Shown: piece by piece, positions 36,790-45,702 of the stretch
How the letters are laid out: each line of letters starts with the position of its first letter
Position numbering within the stretch: the stretch's first letter is position 1
From: JBBKWU01 sp037969035
GTDB lineage: Bacteria > Pseudomonadota > Alphaproteobacteria > Micavibrionales > Micavibrionaceae
Length of the DNA stretch: 64,000 nucleotides
NCBI GenBank assembly: GCA_037969035.1
Contig: JBBKWU010000002.1
Span: 208,372 to 272,371 of the forward strand
Direction: 5' to 3'
Made by a program: the position numbers and the translations under genes
Notes under the pieces: generated by a model
What the model was told of the DNA's origin: nothing
Databases searched by the model: none
Seen by the model: only the letters and a program-made list of their open reading frames with translations

Positions 36790-37560
36790 ATGAAACAGAA
36801 AAATAATCATAGGCAAAAAGTCAAAAATAATCAAAAAAGTCGCATCCAGGCGACTTTGTTCGGTACACATGCCGTGATAGAAGCACTGAGCAACCCTTCG
36901 CGCCGCATAAACATGCTATATGCGACCGAACAAGCAATGGAACAAATTGCCGAAAAGGGTATCAAATCAAAAATTCCGACCACAATTATCGATAAGCGCG
37001 AACTTGATAATGCACTGCCATCGGGAACCGTCCATCAAGGCATGGCACTAGATTGCGCACCGTTGGACGAAGTATCCGTACAAGACATGATTGCCGCGAC
37101 CGCGCATAAAGACAAAGCCGTGCTTGTCATGCTCGACCAAGTCACAGACCCGCACAATGTCGGCGCCATCTTGCGCTCTGCTTGTGCATTTGGCGCAGAT
37201 GGTATGATTATGCAGAAAAAACATGCGCCAGAACTAACGGGCACGATGGCCAAAATTGCATGCGGTGCGGCGGAACATGTTCCTGTCGCCTATGAAACAA
37301 ACCTCACACGGACACTCGAAACACTTCAAGATGCTGGTTTTTTTGCCATTGGCCTTGATGAGCGTGGTGAGCAAGCAATTAACGAGTTTAAAACACCTGA
37401 TAAATGCGTGCTGGTCTTAGGGGCCGAGGGGCCGGGTTTGCGTCGCCTTGTCAAAGAACAATGTGATAACCTTGTACGCCTGCCGATGAGCGGACACATG
37501 CCGAGCATCAATGTCTCAAACGCCGCGGCCATCGCGCTATATGCCGTCATTCACGGTTAA
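36790..37560 (+). CDS. rlmB: 23S rRNA 2'-O-ribose methyltransferase RlmB (SpoU/TrmH family)
   Basis: This is a 256-residue SPOUT methyltransferase. The substrate-binding N-terminal domain begins near FGTHAVIEAL. The three SpoU motifs are clear: VTDPHNVGAILRSA, VLVLGAEGPGLRRL and LPMSGHMPSINVSNAAAIALY. RlmB methylates the ribose of G2251 in 23S rRNA, close to the peptidyl transferase centre. I chose the ATG at 36790; an in-frame GTG lies six codons upstream, and neither has a strong ribosome binding site. A closely related TrmH enzyme is the only alternative. Confidence 0.92.
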   Translation: MKQKNNHRQKVKNNQKSRIQATLFGTHAVIEALSNPSRRINMLYATEQAMEQIAEKGIKSKIPTTIIDKRELDNALPSGTVHQGMALDCAPLDEVSVQDMIAATAHKDKAVLVMLDQVTDPHNVGAILRSACAFGADGMIMQKKHAPELTGTMAKIACGAAEHVPVAYETNLTRTLETLQDAGFFAIGLDERGEQAINEFKTPDKCVLVLGAEGPGLRRLVKEQCDNLVRLPMSGHMPSINVSNAAAIALYAVIHG

Positions 37561-37619
37561 AATTGACACTCCCGTAAATCCCTGCTACTTTCCCATAAAA
37601 TTTACATAGGAAGAGCAAA

Positions 37620-38504
37620 ATGACACAATCAGGCATAGACAAATTCATGGAACTTGCAGAACAAGGCCGCGAAATGGTTGGCACGCCGAAAGGTATCGGA
37701 TTCTCTGCCGAGGATCTTAAAGATTTGAAAGCGGCAAAACGTAGTAAAAGCATCCGTGCCGCCTTCGCCTTAGCCGCAACAGGCCTATCCGCGACTGCCG
37801 CCTTTATAATTGTGAAAGACCCTCTCATGGTTCATAATTTTCTGCGCGCTCTGGATGGCCAATCAGAGCCGCTCCAATCTATCGCAGCACAATCTACTCT
37901 TCGCGAATTATACACGTTTGGCATGTTGGGGCTGTTGACTAATTTAACCGTATCGCTTTTATGGATGAGACCTATACAGACGATAGACGAAAAATTAAAA
38001 TCAATCTGGCGCAGACAAAATGAGCGCGCTTTTGACATACAAAAAGAAAAATTGGATAAGGCAGAGCGTGGATTTATAAAATCACTTACCCATAAAAATG
38101 CCGCCGATTTAACACAAGCTGATTATGATACAATCGTTCTTTGCTCCCCAGAAAATAAGACTGGCGTCACAAATGAAGTGGGCTATTCACGCGTTTTAGA
38201 CAGCGAGATCAATCTTGGTAATAAGAGCTTTGCTGATCACCTTGGAAGCAGTTTCAAAGAATCAACAAAGCCGACAACCAAAGACCTAACAAATACACTC
38301 TGGATTCTCCCTGCCATGTTATCATTCACAGCGCCGCTATTCGCTCTTGCCTCCCTCATAGGAACAACCATCCCGACACCAAAACAGCTAGAGTTATCTG
38401 AACCAGAAATGCCTGATCTGAAAAAATTAAAATCTACAATCATGAGCGAAGTCATGCTTGAAAAAACCAACGCGGCGGTCACGGCGACACCAACAGTCCT
38501 GTAA
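37620..38504 (+). CDS. Membrane protein of unknown function
   Basis: This is a 294-residue protein with three hydrophobic segments: about 47-64 (AAFALAATGLSATAAFII), 97-113 (YTFGMLGLLTNLTVSLLW) and 220-245 (LWILPAMLSFTAPLFALASL). A helical cytoplasmic region of about 100 residues lies between the second and third. No signal peptide or known motif is visible. The AGGAAGAG site before the ATG is good. It follows rlmB by 59 bases and may be read from the same promoter. The family is not recognised. Confidence 0.75.
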   Translation: MTQSGIDKFMELAEQGREMVGTPKGIGFSAEDLKDLKAAKRSKSIRAAFALAATGLSATAAFIIVKDPLMVHNFLRALDGQSEPLQSIAAQSTLRELYTFGMLGLLTNLTVSLLWMRPIQTIDEKLKSIWRRQNERAFDIQKEKLDKAERGFIKSLTHKNAADLTQADYDTIVLCSPENKTGVTNEVGYSRVLDSEINLGNKSFADHLGSSFKESTKPTTKDLTNTLWILPAMLSFTAPLFALASLIGTTIPTPKQLELSEPEMPDLKKLKSTIMSEVMLEKTNAAVTATPTVL

Positions 38505-38533
38505 CAAACTAAAAAATGACCTTAGCAGACAAA

Positions 38534-38929
38534 TTATAACCTAAAAGAAAGAGCCTGCGCGGTTAGTAAGGCCTCAAGCTTAGTACTCATACCATCTAAA
38601 CGCCCTAACAATGTTAAACCATGTAAGTTCAGTCCGTCTGGAGACGCAGACAAAGAAAAAGCACCACTCACCACACCTCTGGCCATAAGTGGCGAATTAT
38701 CAGACATAAAACGCGCAGCCTCGTCTATTAAGTAAAAGCTGTCAGCGGGACGCTCTTGTTGTTTTTTATCAATCAATGCCCAGATGTCGTCAAGACAAGA
38801 GCTCAAAGCATCAAATTTTACGCCCACCGCAATATCCGCATTATCCGCAACTGCGGTGAAATCGTTTTCCAGTTTGAATAAATCTGGCAGGCCGGCGTTA
38901 TAAAACACTTCATCTACAAAATAACTCAT
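38534..38929 (-). CDS. Small protein of unknown function
   Basis: This is a 131-residue soluble acidic protein with no signal peptide, membrane helix or known motif. It is convergent with the upstream membrane-protein gene and divergent from polA, so it has its own promoter. The codon pattern and lack of overlap with another gene support a real gene, though the evidence is modest. Confidence 0.6.
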   Translation of the reverse strand: MSYFVDEVFYNAGLPDLFKLENDFTAVADNADIAVGVKFDALSSCLDDIWALIDKKQQERPADSFYLIDEAARFMSDNSPLMARGVVSGAFSLSASPDGLNLHGLTLLGRLDGMSTKLEALLTAQALSFRL

Positions 38930-39084
38930 AAATATAAACCCCTATATTTTTCAATGTTAAAGCCTAGCAACTGTCATCACTCAAAATCAAGAATATTATG
39001 TATAAATTTTGCGCACAGGCCATAAGTTTTTCCTCTGGACTCTATCTTTGCGCTGCGCCATGTTAGCTCTTATGGAGAAAATAT

Positions 39085-41940
39085 ATGGGATATGCAGAAG
39101 CCAAAAACATGGGCGAAAATAACAACGATAGAACAAACAATAATGGCATCGCCGAGGATGAAATATTTCTCGTTGATGGCTCTGGCTATATTTTCCGCGC
39201 TTATTTTGCACTCCCCCAAAACCTGACCAATCCAGCAGGACAGCCTGTTGGCGCAGTCTTAGGCTTCACCAATATGCTGCAAAAAATGCTGACTGATTTG
39301 GGTGCGCCTTATATCGCTGTGATTTTTGATGCCGCCAAAGAAAACTTCCGCAATGAAATCTATGGTGAGTACAAAGCAAACCGTCCCCCTGCTCCCGATG
39401 ATTTGAAACCGCAATTCCCGATGTTCCGCGAAGCAACCGAAGCCTTTGGTGTTCCCGCGATTGAGCTTGAGGGCTACGAAGCCGATGACTTAATCGCCAC
39501 TTACGCCCGTCTTGCCAAAGAGCAAGGCCGCAAGGTGACGATCGTTGGTGTTGACAAGGATTTGATGCAGCTTGTCGATGATGATATCCGCATGTTTGAC
39601 CCGATGAAGAACAAATATATCTATGCAGCGGACGTACAAGAAAAATTTGGTGTGCCGCCCAATAGAGTCATTGATGTCCAAGCGCTTGCAGGCGATTCCA
39701 CCGATAACATTCCGGGTGTTCCCGGCATTGGCATCAAAACAGCAGCAGAGCTAATTAATGAATATGGTGATCTAGATAGTCTTTTGGCGCGCGCCGGAGA
39801 GATTAAACAACCTAAACGCCGCGAGAAATTGATCGAGCACGCTGATGATGCACGCATGTCTCGTAAACTGGTGACACTCGCCCAAGATGCGCCCGTACCG
39901 TTTTCACTTGATGATCTGAAAGCACACGAGCTAAACATTGAAACACTGGTTCCCTTCCTTGAAAAACAAGGCTTCAAAGCAGCCCTTGCGCGTATCGGTC
40001 AAAAACCGAACGAAAATTCTATCATGCGGAGCACCGCCGCCAATGACGGAAATTCAAACATCCCAGCAGCACAAAGCGCACCCGCTATAGAACTGCCACC
40101 TGTTGAGAAAAACGAATACACGCTCATTCAAGACACCGAAACACTAAAGAGTTGGATAACCGCCGCCTATGAAACGGGCATTCTCGCCTTTGATACCGAA
40201 ACAACAGGCCTAACGCCTGCCAAAGCAAAACTCGTTGGCATTTCTATTTCGCACACACTCGGCAAGGCCGCCTATATCCCACTGACCCATGTCAGCGGTG
40301 AAGCTGATTTATTTGGTGATGGTGGTGGCGATCTCAAACAAATCCCACTTAATGAAGCAATTGCGCTACTCAAACCGCTCCTCGAAGATCAAAGCGTTCT
40401 CAAAATCGGCCATAACATCAAATATGACTGGCAAATGCTCGCCAAACACGGCGTTCATATTGCTCCTTGCGATGATACAATGCTGCTGTCCTATGTTCTT
40501 GATGGCACATCACATAAGCACGGCATGGATGCATTGTCTGAGCAGTTCTGCGGTCACACACCAATTAAATTTTCCGACGTTGCGGGCAAAGGCAAAAACA
40601 TGGTGACCTTTGATAAGGTCTCACTCGACCAAGCCCTTGATTACGCCGCCGAAGATGCCGAGATTACGCTGCGTCTGCATCACATTTTCAAGCCGCGTCT
40701 AGCACAAGAACAAATGGTTAGTGTCTACGAAGATATTGAACGCCCTCTCATCCCCATCATCGGTCAGATGGAGCTTGAAGGTATCAAAATTGATATGAAC
40801 AAGCTGAAATCTCTTTCTAATGAATTCGGTAAAAAACTTGTCACCCTCGCCGCAGAAATCACGAAACTGGCAGGCCATGAATTCAACATCGCCAGCCCCA
40901 AACAAATGGGTGTTGTCTTGTTTGATGAAATGGGATTGGAAGGCGGCAAGAAAACCAAAACTGGTGATTGGTCAACGTCTGTTGATGTCTTAGAAAAACT
41001 TGCCGATCAAGGCCATGAAATCGTGAAACAGATTTTAGAATGGCGTCAGCTTTCAAAATTGAAATCTACATACACCGATTCACTGCAAGAACAAATAAAT
41101 AACGATACGGGTCGAATTCACACATCATACCACATGACAGGTACATCCACAGGCCGTTTAGCATCAAGTGATCCGAACCTTCAGAACATTCCTATCCGTA
41201 CTGAAGAAGGTCGAAAAATCCGCGAAGCATTTGTTCCCAAAGAAGGTCACACGCTACTTTCTGTTGACTACTCTCAAGTTGAATTACGTTTAGCAGCAGC
41301 ACTGGCAGGCGTTGAGGCGCTCAAACAAGCCTTCAAGGATGGCGTTGATATTCACACCCTCACCGCCTCGCAAGTTTTCGATGTACCGCTCGATCAAGTC
41401 ACACCTGAAATTCGTCGCCAAGCAAAGGCTGTAAACTTTGGTATCATTTACGGCATTTCAGGTTGGGGTTTGGCAAAACAGCTTGGTTGCGATCCAAAAG
41501 ATGCCAATGATTTCATCCGCCGCTATCTTGCTAAATTCAGCGAAATTCAAGACTATATGGAGAGCAAAAAAGAAGAAGCTCGCGCACATGGTTTTGTCCG
41601 TACGCTTTACGGTCGCAAATGCACCGTGGCCAATATCAACAATAAAATGCCCGGCCTGCGTCAAGGCGCTGAGCGTCAAGCAATCAACGCACCGCTTCAG
41701 GGTACCGCCGCCGACATCATGAAAAAAGCCATGATCCGTATGCCTGCTGCCCTTACCAAAGAACACCTCGGCGCGAAAATGTTGCTACAAGTTCATGATG
41801 AATTAATATTTGAAGTGCCTACCGCTGAGCTTGAAAAAACGACAGCTGTGGTGCGTTCTGTTATGGAGAGTGTTGCTGATATTGGCGTGCCATTGGACGC
41901 AGAGGCAGGCTCAGGCGATAACTGGAACGACGCGCATTAA
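39085..41940 (+). CDS. polA: DNA polymerase I
   Basis: This 951-residue protein has all three domains. A 5'-3' exonuclease covers about 25-310, starting at VDGSGYIFRAYFALP. The proofreading 3'-5' exonuclease has DxE in AFDTETTGL near residue 370. The polymerase shows motif A VDYSQVELR near 728, motif B RRQAKAVNFGIIYG near 780 and motif C QVHDE near 902. It fills gaps and removes RNA primers and damaged DNA. The ATG at 39085 has GGAG eight bases upstream. Complete and standard in length. Confidence 0.97.
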   Translation: MGYAEAKNMGENNNDRTNNNGIAEDEIFLVDGSGYIFRAYFALPQNLTNPAGQPVGAVLGFTNMLQKMLTDLGAPYIAVIFDAAKENFRNEIYGEYKANRPPAPDDLKPQFPMFREATEAFGVPAIELEGYEADDLIATYARLAKEQGRKVTIVGVDKDLMQLVDDDIRMFDPMKNKYIYAADVQEKFGVPPNRVIDVQALAGDSTDNIPGVPGIGIKTAAELINEYGDLDSLLARAGEIKQPKRREKLIEHADDARMSRKLVTLAQDAPVPFSLDDLKAHELNIETLVPFLEKQGFKAALARIGQKPNENSIMRSTAANDGNSNIPAAQSAPAIELPPVEKNEYTLIQDTETLKSWITAAYETGILAFDTETTGLTPAKAKLVGISISHTLGKAAYIPLTHVSGEADLFGDGGGDLKQIPLNEAIALLKPLLEDQSVLKIGHNIKYDWQMLAKHGVHIAPCDDTMLLSYVLDGTSHKHGMDALSEQFCGHTPIKFSDVAGKGKNMVTFDKVSLDQALDYAAEDAEITLRLHHIFKPRLAQEQMVSVYEDIERPLIPIIGQMELEGIKIDMNKLKSLSNEFGKKLVTLAAEITKLAGHEFNIASPKQMGVVLFDEMGLEGGKKTKTGDWSTSVDVLEKLADQGHEIVKQILEWRQLSKLKSTYTDSLQEQINNDTGRIHTSYHMTGTSTGRLASSDPNLQNIPIRTEEGRKIREAFVPKEGHTLLSVDYSQVELRLAAALAGVEALKQAFKDGVDIHTLTASQVFDVPLDQVTPEIRRQAKAVNFGIIYGISGWGLAKQLGCDPKDANDFIRRYLAKFSEIQDYMESKKEEARAHGFVRTLYGRKCTVANINNKMPGLRQGAERQAINAPLQGTAADIMKKAMIRMPAALTKEHLGAKMLLQVHDELIFEVPTAELEKTTAVVRSVMESVADIGVPLDAEAGSGDNWNDAH

Positions 41941-41950
41941 GCGCTCCGCG

Positions 41951-42748
41951 CTATTTGCTTTTCTTTTGGTAGCGCCCCATGCCAATCACGGCGCCGCTTT
42001 GGTGATCTTGCGCAATAACTACGAAACCACGGTGCTTTTCTTGAAGAGCAGGAGATAGCGCCTTATCCTGCGCCGTTCCATCCCAGCGCCCTAAACTCTT
42101 CATATCGCTCACGATATTAAAAAAGGCTACTTTTTTACCGCGGTTACGCCCTTCTGCCACGGTTAACTCATGCGGCTTATCGTATAGCATGAGCCACAAA
42201 TCAACAGCATTGACTTGAATATTATCAACAGCAGGTAATGCTATAATAAACTCTTTATTACCAGATGAACGAACATCAAATAACTTTGGCGATGTTTGAG
42301 CCGTATGAGCCATCGCTTTTTGTATAGCTGCGAATTTATGCCCAATCACATCCACGCGACCATCAACAACGACTTGTGGTGTGTATTGCGGTCCAGCCTT
42401 TAATTTTTCCATGTAATTTTTCTGCCGTACCGTACAAAAATCATGGGACAGCGCATTCTGTTTTACATCAAAGTAATCAACATGGCATGACAGGCCTATG
42501 ACATTCTCTTGCTTAATCAAATCAGCAAATAAACGCTCAGCCTGCGGACAAAAGAAACATGCCTGCGTTGAAAAAAGTTCAAGCAATACAGGCGCACTCC
42601 CAACTGGCACGCTGACATCCTCCAGCACCTCCTCAGCAACCGCAGAAACGGGATCAGCCTCAACGGACTGCGCCATTGCGACATGAAACGGCATGAAGAA
42701 AAGGACAATAAAAAGTCCTGATATTAAGCGGAGATTAAGATTAAACAT
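41951..42748 (-). CDS. DUF1223 secreted thioredoxin-like protein
   Basis: This is a 265-residue protein with a signal peptide ending at about residue 26 (HVAMAQS). The mature protein has a thioredoxin-like opening, LELFSTQACFFCPQAERLF, with a CxxC motif (C-F-F-C). The DUF1223 pattern YTPQVVVDGRVDVIGH follows. Members are periplasmic and probably redox-active, but no substrate is established. It ends 10 bases past the end of polA, tail to tail. Confidence 0.87.
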   Translation of the reverse strand: MFNLNLRLISGLFIVLFFMPFHVAMAQSVEADPVSAVAEEVLEDVSVPVGSAPVLLELFSTQACFFCPQAERLFADLIKQENVIGLSCHVDYFDVKQNALSHDFCTVRQKNYMEKLKAGPQYTPQVVVDGRVDVIGHKFAAIQKAMAHTAQTSPKLFDVRSSGNKEFIIALPAVDNIQVNAVDLWLMLYDKPHELTVAEGRNRGKKVAFFNIVSDMKSLGRWDGTAQDKALSPALQEKHRGFVVIAQDHQSGAVIGMGRYQKKSK

Positions 42749-42816
42749 AATATAATAACAATACGGAAAGCTGTTGCGACTAAGGCTACAGATTACAGAA
42801 TTTACAAAGGAGAGTC

Positions 42817-43314
42817 ATGGCATTTAATACAAAGTGTCTCCTGACAGGTTTAAAAATAATGATTTTAGGTGTGGCTTTATTGGCCTTACCGCAAACCTCG
42901 CATGCCGATGAATCGCAAACTCCATACGAAATGAACGCGCAAAAAGCCAGCATTCCGCAGAATAGTAACACAAGCGTTAAAAAAACCATTCAAGCGCAAC
43001 TGGACGCCATCAGCGAACGCGATGCTTCGTTGGCTTTTTCCTATATGACAGATCAATCCCATAGCGCGTATGAAGGCGCAAAAGATTTTCTCTCTGATAT
43101 GCGGTTTAAATTTGGTGCTATCTACAACCATGTTGATGTCGAATTTCTGCACAGCTATGAAAATGGGCGCACCTCTATTCAGAAGGTAAAACTAAGTGAT
43201 CGTTATTCAAGCGAAAGTGCTATAATTGTTTACAAACTCACGCTACAAAGCTCAGGTAACTGGCTCATCGAATCATTTGCCGTAATTGAAACCGAAGAAG
43301 CCCAACCGATTTAG
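42817..43314 (+). CDS. DUF4864 secreted protein
   Basis: This is a 165-residue protein with a signal peptide ending at about residue 30 (QTSHADE). The mature part reads TIQAQLDAISERDASLAFSY and later GNWLIESFAVIE, the pattern of DUF4864, a small periplasmic family with an NTF2/SnoaL-like fold. The function is unknown. It starts 68 bases from the divergent DUF1223 gene, and ends head to head in convergence with the ion-channel gene. Confidence 0.8.
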   Translation: MAFNTKCLLTGLKIMILGVALLALPQTSHADESQTPYEMNAQKASIPQNSNTSVKKTIQAQLDAISERDASLAFSYMTDQSHSAYEGAKDFLSDMRFKFGAIYNHVDVEFLHSYENGRTSIQKVKLSDRYSSESAIIVYKLTLQSSGNWLIESFAVIETEEAQPI

Positions 43315-43326
43315 GAAACAACGTCC

Positions 43327-44193
43327 CTATTTCCCCTTTTTACCCATCATGCTTTTCAGCTCAGCAATATCATCACGTAGTGCCTTTAATTCGCGCTTAA
43401 CCGAAAGCGAATCTTTGTGCGCTGCATTGGTTATGCCGTCACGCTCTTCTTTGTGATCTTCTTCCTGCACGATATGCATGGCATCAACAATAATACCGAT
43501 GAATAAATTCAGCACAGCAAAGCTCGTCACCATGATGAACGTCACAAAATAAGCCCACGCCCATGGGAAATGCGTGATCGTCGGTGCCGCAACATTTTCA
43601 GACCACCCCTCCAACGTCATCACCTGAAACAGCGTATACATAGACGCCCCAATTGTGCCAAAAAGCACCTGCATTTCTTCTGAATGATGGGCACCAAAAA
43701 TTTGTGTCGCGAGCACAGCCGCCACATAAAAGATAATCATAAGCACACCGATAATGGATGCCATCCCCGGAATAGAAAGGAAAAGTGCCGTAATCACGCG
43801 CCGCATTTGCGGTACCACAGACATTAATCGTAAAACTCGAAAAACCCTGAAAGCTCGTAACACAGAATAAGGCCCGCTCGCAGGTATCAGCGCAATCCCA
43901 ACGACCAAAAAGTCAAACACGTTCCAACCTTGACGGAAAAAGGACGCGCGGTATAGATAAAGCTTCAGCGAAATCTCAACAACAAACACAGACAAAATAA
44001 ATACATCGAATGCGCGGATAAATCCGTGAAAATTTTCCACCATATGATCGCTGGTTTCCAAACCCAGCGTTATCGCGTTCAGTATAATCAAACCCGCAAT
44101 AAAATTCACAAAGCGGCTGCTTTCGACAAAACGTGCTAATTTTCCACGAAAACCGCTGAACTCGTATGCTTGGAGATTATTGGGGCGAACCAT
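43327..44193 (-). CDS. Voltage-gated cation channel, bacterial NaChBac-like single-domain type
   Basis: This is a 288-residue six-helix membrane protein that should assemble as a tetramer. The S4 voltage sensor (about 112-132) has arginines every third residue (R113, R116, R119, R122). The pore helix and selectivity filter read FQVMTLEGWSEN (E195, G196). S6 is rich in Phe and Val and is followed by a cytoplasmic coiled coil (SVKRELKALRDDIAELKSMM). The usual bacterial sodium-channel filter is TLESW; the glycine here is the form reported in the calcium-selective CavMr channel. Calcium permeation is therefore possible. Two histidines lie before the pore (GAHHSE). Confidence 0.93.
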   Translation of the reverse strand: MVRPNNLQAYEFSGFRGKLARFVESSRFVNFIAGLIILNAITLGLETSDHMVENFHGFIRAFDVFILSVFVVEISLKLYLYRASFFRQGWNVFDFLVVGIALIPASGPYSVLRAFRVFRVLRLMSVVPQMRRVITALFLSIPGMASIIGVLMIIFYVAAVLATQIFGAHHSEEMQVLFGTIGASMYTLFQVMTLEGWSENVAAPTITHFPWAWAYFVTFIMVTSFAVLNLFIGIIVDAMHIVQEEDHKEERDGITNAAHKDSLSVKRELKALRDDIAELKSMMGKKGK

Positions 44194-44318
44194 ATCTTGT
44201 CATCCTTATCGTTTTGAAAAATGCTAGTATTTAAATTTCATTCTGGTCATTTCTATACCGCTAGGCTATATAAAACAAAAACTTTTGAACGATTAAATGG
44301 ACAAAAGAGGAAAATTAC

Positions 44319-44822
44319 ATGGCTGAGCAAAGCAACTACCCCAAAGATTTCCCCGTTTCATGGGAAGAAATGCACCGCAACAGCAAAGCTCTTGCGTGGC
44401 GTTTGCTTGATGCAACACCAAAAGGTGGCTGGAAAGGCCTTATCGGCATTACGCGCGGCGGCCTTGTTCCTGCCTGTATCGTTGCACGTGAACTGGACAT
44501 CAAACTAGTTGAAACGCTTTGCATCTCTAGCTATGACCATAAAGATCAACGCGGCGCGGATATCCTGAAAATCCCCGAAGCCGCAGGTAATGGCGAGGGT
44601 TGGCTTATCATTGATGATCTAGTTGACACAGGCAGCACATTTAAAGTTTCCCGTGAAATCATGCCAAAAGCGCATTATGCGTGCGTCTATGCCAAACCTG
44701 CGGGCGTGGATACAGCAGACACCTTCATTACAGAAGTCAGTCAAGACACATGGATCCACTTCCCATGGGACTTAGAAGCAAAATATGCAGAACCGATTGC
44801 TGGCATGAAAGATCGCGCCTAA
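44319..44822 (+). CDS. gpt: Xanthine phosphoribosyltransferase
   Basis: This is a 167-residue type I phosphoribosyltransferase. It has the PRPP-binding motif WLIIDDLVDTGST near residues 94-106 and an N-terminal GITRGGLVPACIVARELD region that matches Gpt proteins. It converts xanthine and guanine to nucleotides in purine salvage. The PRPP motif and length agree with gpt rather than hpt. The ATG follows AGAGGAAAAT. It stands as a single gene. Confidence 0.9.
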   Translation: MAEQSNYPKDFPVSWEEMHRNSKALAWRLLDATPKGGWKGLIGITRGGLVPACIVARELDIKLVETLCISSYDHKDQRGADILKIPEAAGNGEGWLIIDDLVDTGSTFKVSREIMPKAHYACVYAKPAGVDTADTFITEVSQDTWIHFPWDLEAKYAEPIAGMKDRA

Positions 44823-44836
44823 AGAATAACAACCGC

Positions 44837-44886
44837 AACGTAAAAAATTTACGTTAAAAAGCTTGATTTATAACGGTATATCCGTT
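44837..44886 (+). promoter_or_regulatory. Inverted repeats in the leader of rpmI-rplT
   Basis: Two stems lie upstream of rpmI: AACGTAAA/TTTACGTT at 44837-44855, and AACGG/CCGTT at 44872-44886 with a TATAT loop. The first could end transcription of the gpt gene, or both could form part of a leader for L20 autoregulation as known in other bacteria. Nothing here decides between these. Confidence 0.3.
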
Positions 44887-44998
44887 TATATGACGGCTTC
44901 CATCAGTATATGGATTAAATATGGTCTGGCGAACGGCATTGCCTCGGCCATAAATTTGAAACCAGCTGTGACTTACAGCATGATTATAGGAGAAAAAA

Positions 44999-45247
44999 AT
45001 GCCGAAGATGAAAACCAAAAGCTCGGTTAAGAAGCGCTTTAAAGTGACTTCTAAGGGCAAAGTCAAAGCAGGAAGCGCATTCATGCGCCACATGCAAATG
45101 AACAAATCAAAATCAATGAAACGTAAAGCCCGTGGTGGCATGATCCTTTGCGCGGCAGATGCTCGCATTGTATTGCGCAACTGGATGCCTTACAGCCGTA
45201 AGAAAAAATCAGCAGCAAAAACAACCGCTGCAGTAGGAGGCAAATAA
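44999..45247 (+). CDS. rpmI: 50S ribosomal protein L35
   Basis: This is an 82-residue, very basic protein. MPKMKTKSSVKKRFKVTSKG is the L35 N-terminal signature. The chain is longer than the usual 65 residues because of a C-terminal Lys/Ala extension. The stop overlaps the start of rplT (TAATG), so translation is coupled. The ribosome binding site AGGAG is strong. infC, which often precedes rpmI, is absent here. Confidence 0.95.
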   Translation: MPKMKTKSSVKKRFKVTSKGKVKAGSAFMRHMQMNKSKSMKRKARGGMILCAADARIVLRNWMPYSRKKKSAAKTTAAVGGK

Positions 45248-45624
45248 TGGCTCGCGTTAAAGGTGGTGTGAGTGCACACCAAAGACATCATAAAGTTCTG
45301 AAAAAAGCGAAAGGCTACTACGGCCGTCGTAAAAGCTGTTTCCGTACAGCCGTTCAGGCCGTTGAAAAAGCAGGTCAATACGCATACCGTGACCGCCGCA
45401 ACAAAAAACGTGATTTCCGCCGTTTGTGGATACAACGTATTAATGCGGGCGCACGTTTGAATGGTCTAACATACAGCACATTCATGAATGGCTTGAAATT
45501 GGCTGGTATCGAACTTGACCGTAAAGTTCTTTCCGACATCGCCATTCACAACGAAGCAGACTTCACAGCAATTGCAAAACAAGCTGCTGATGCGTTGGCT
45601 AAAAACGAGAAAAAAGCCGCTTAA
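45247..45624 (+). CDS. rplT: 50S ribosomal protein L20
   Basis: This is a 125-residue protein starting MARVKGGVSAHQRHHKVLKK, the L20 signature. It binds 23S rRNA early in large-subunit assembly and represses its own operon in several bacteria. Its start overlaps the rpmI stop by one base. A good intrinsic terminator follows within 25 bases, so rpmI-rplT forms one transcript. Confidence 0.96.
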   Translation: MARVKGGVSAHQRHHKVLKKAKGYYGRRKSCFRTAVQAVEKAGQYAYRDRRNKKRDFRRLWIQRINAGARLNGLTYSTFMNGLKLAGIELDRKVLSDIAIHNEADFTAIAKQAADALAKNEKKAA

Positions 45625-45646
45625 TTAGGCTCAATTATATAAATTC

Positions 45647-45681
45647 AAAAAAGCAGCTCATTTTAATGAAGCTGCTTTTTT
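45647..45681 (+). terminator. Intrinsic terminator after rplT
   Basis: A 12-bp stem (AAAAAAGCAGCT with its complement ending in six Ts) closes the rpmI-rplT transcript. The symmetric A and T runs could let it work in both directions. Confidence 0.85.
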
Positions 45682-45702
45682 ATTGGCGCAAAAGGAAAAC
45701 CG

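Noticed and set aside
41941..41960. Short GCGCTCCGCGC hairpin between polA and the DUF1223 gene as a terminator
   Set aside because: The stem is only four base pairs and no T run follows directly.
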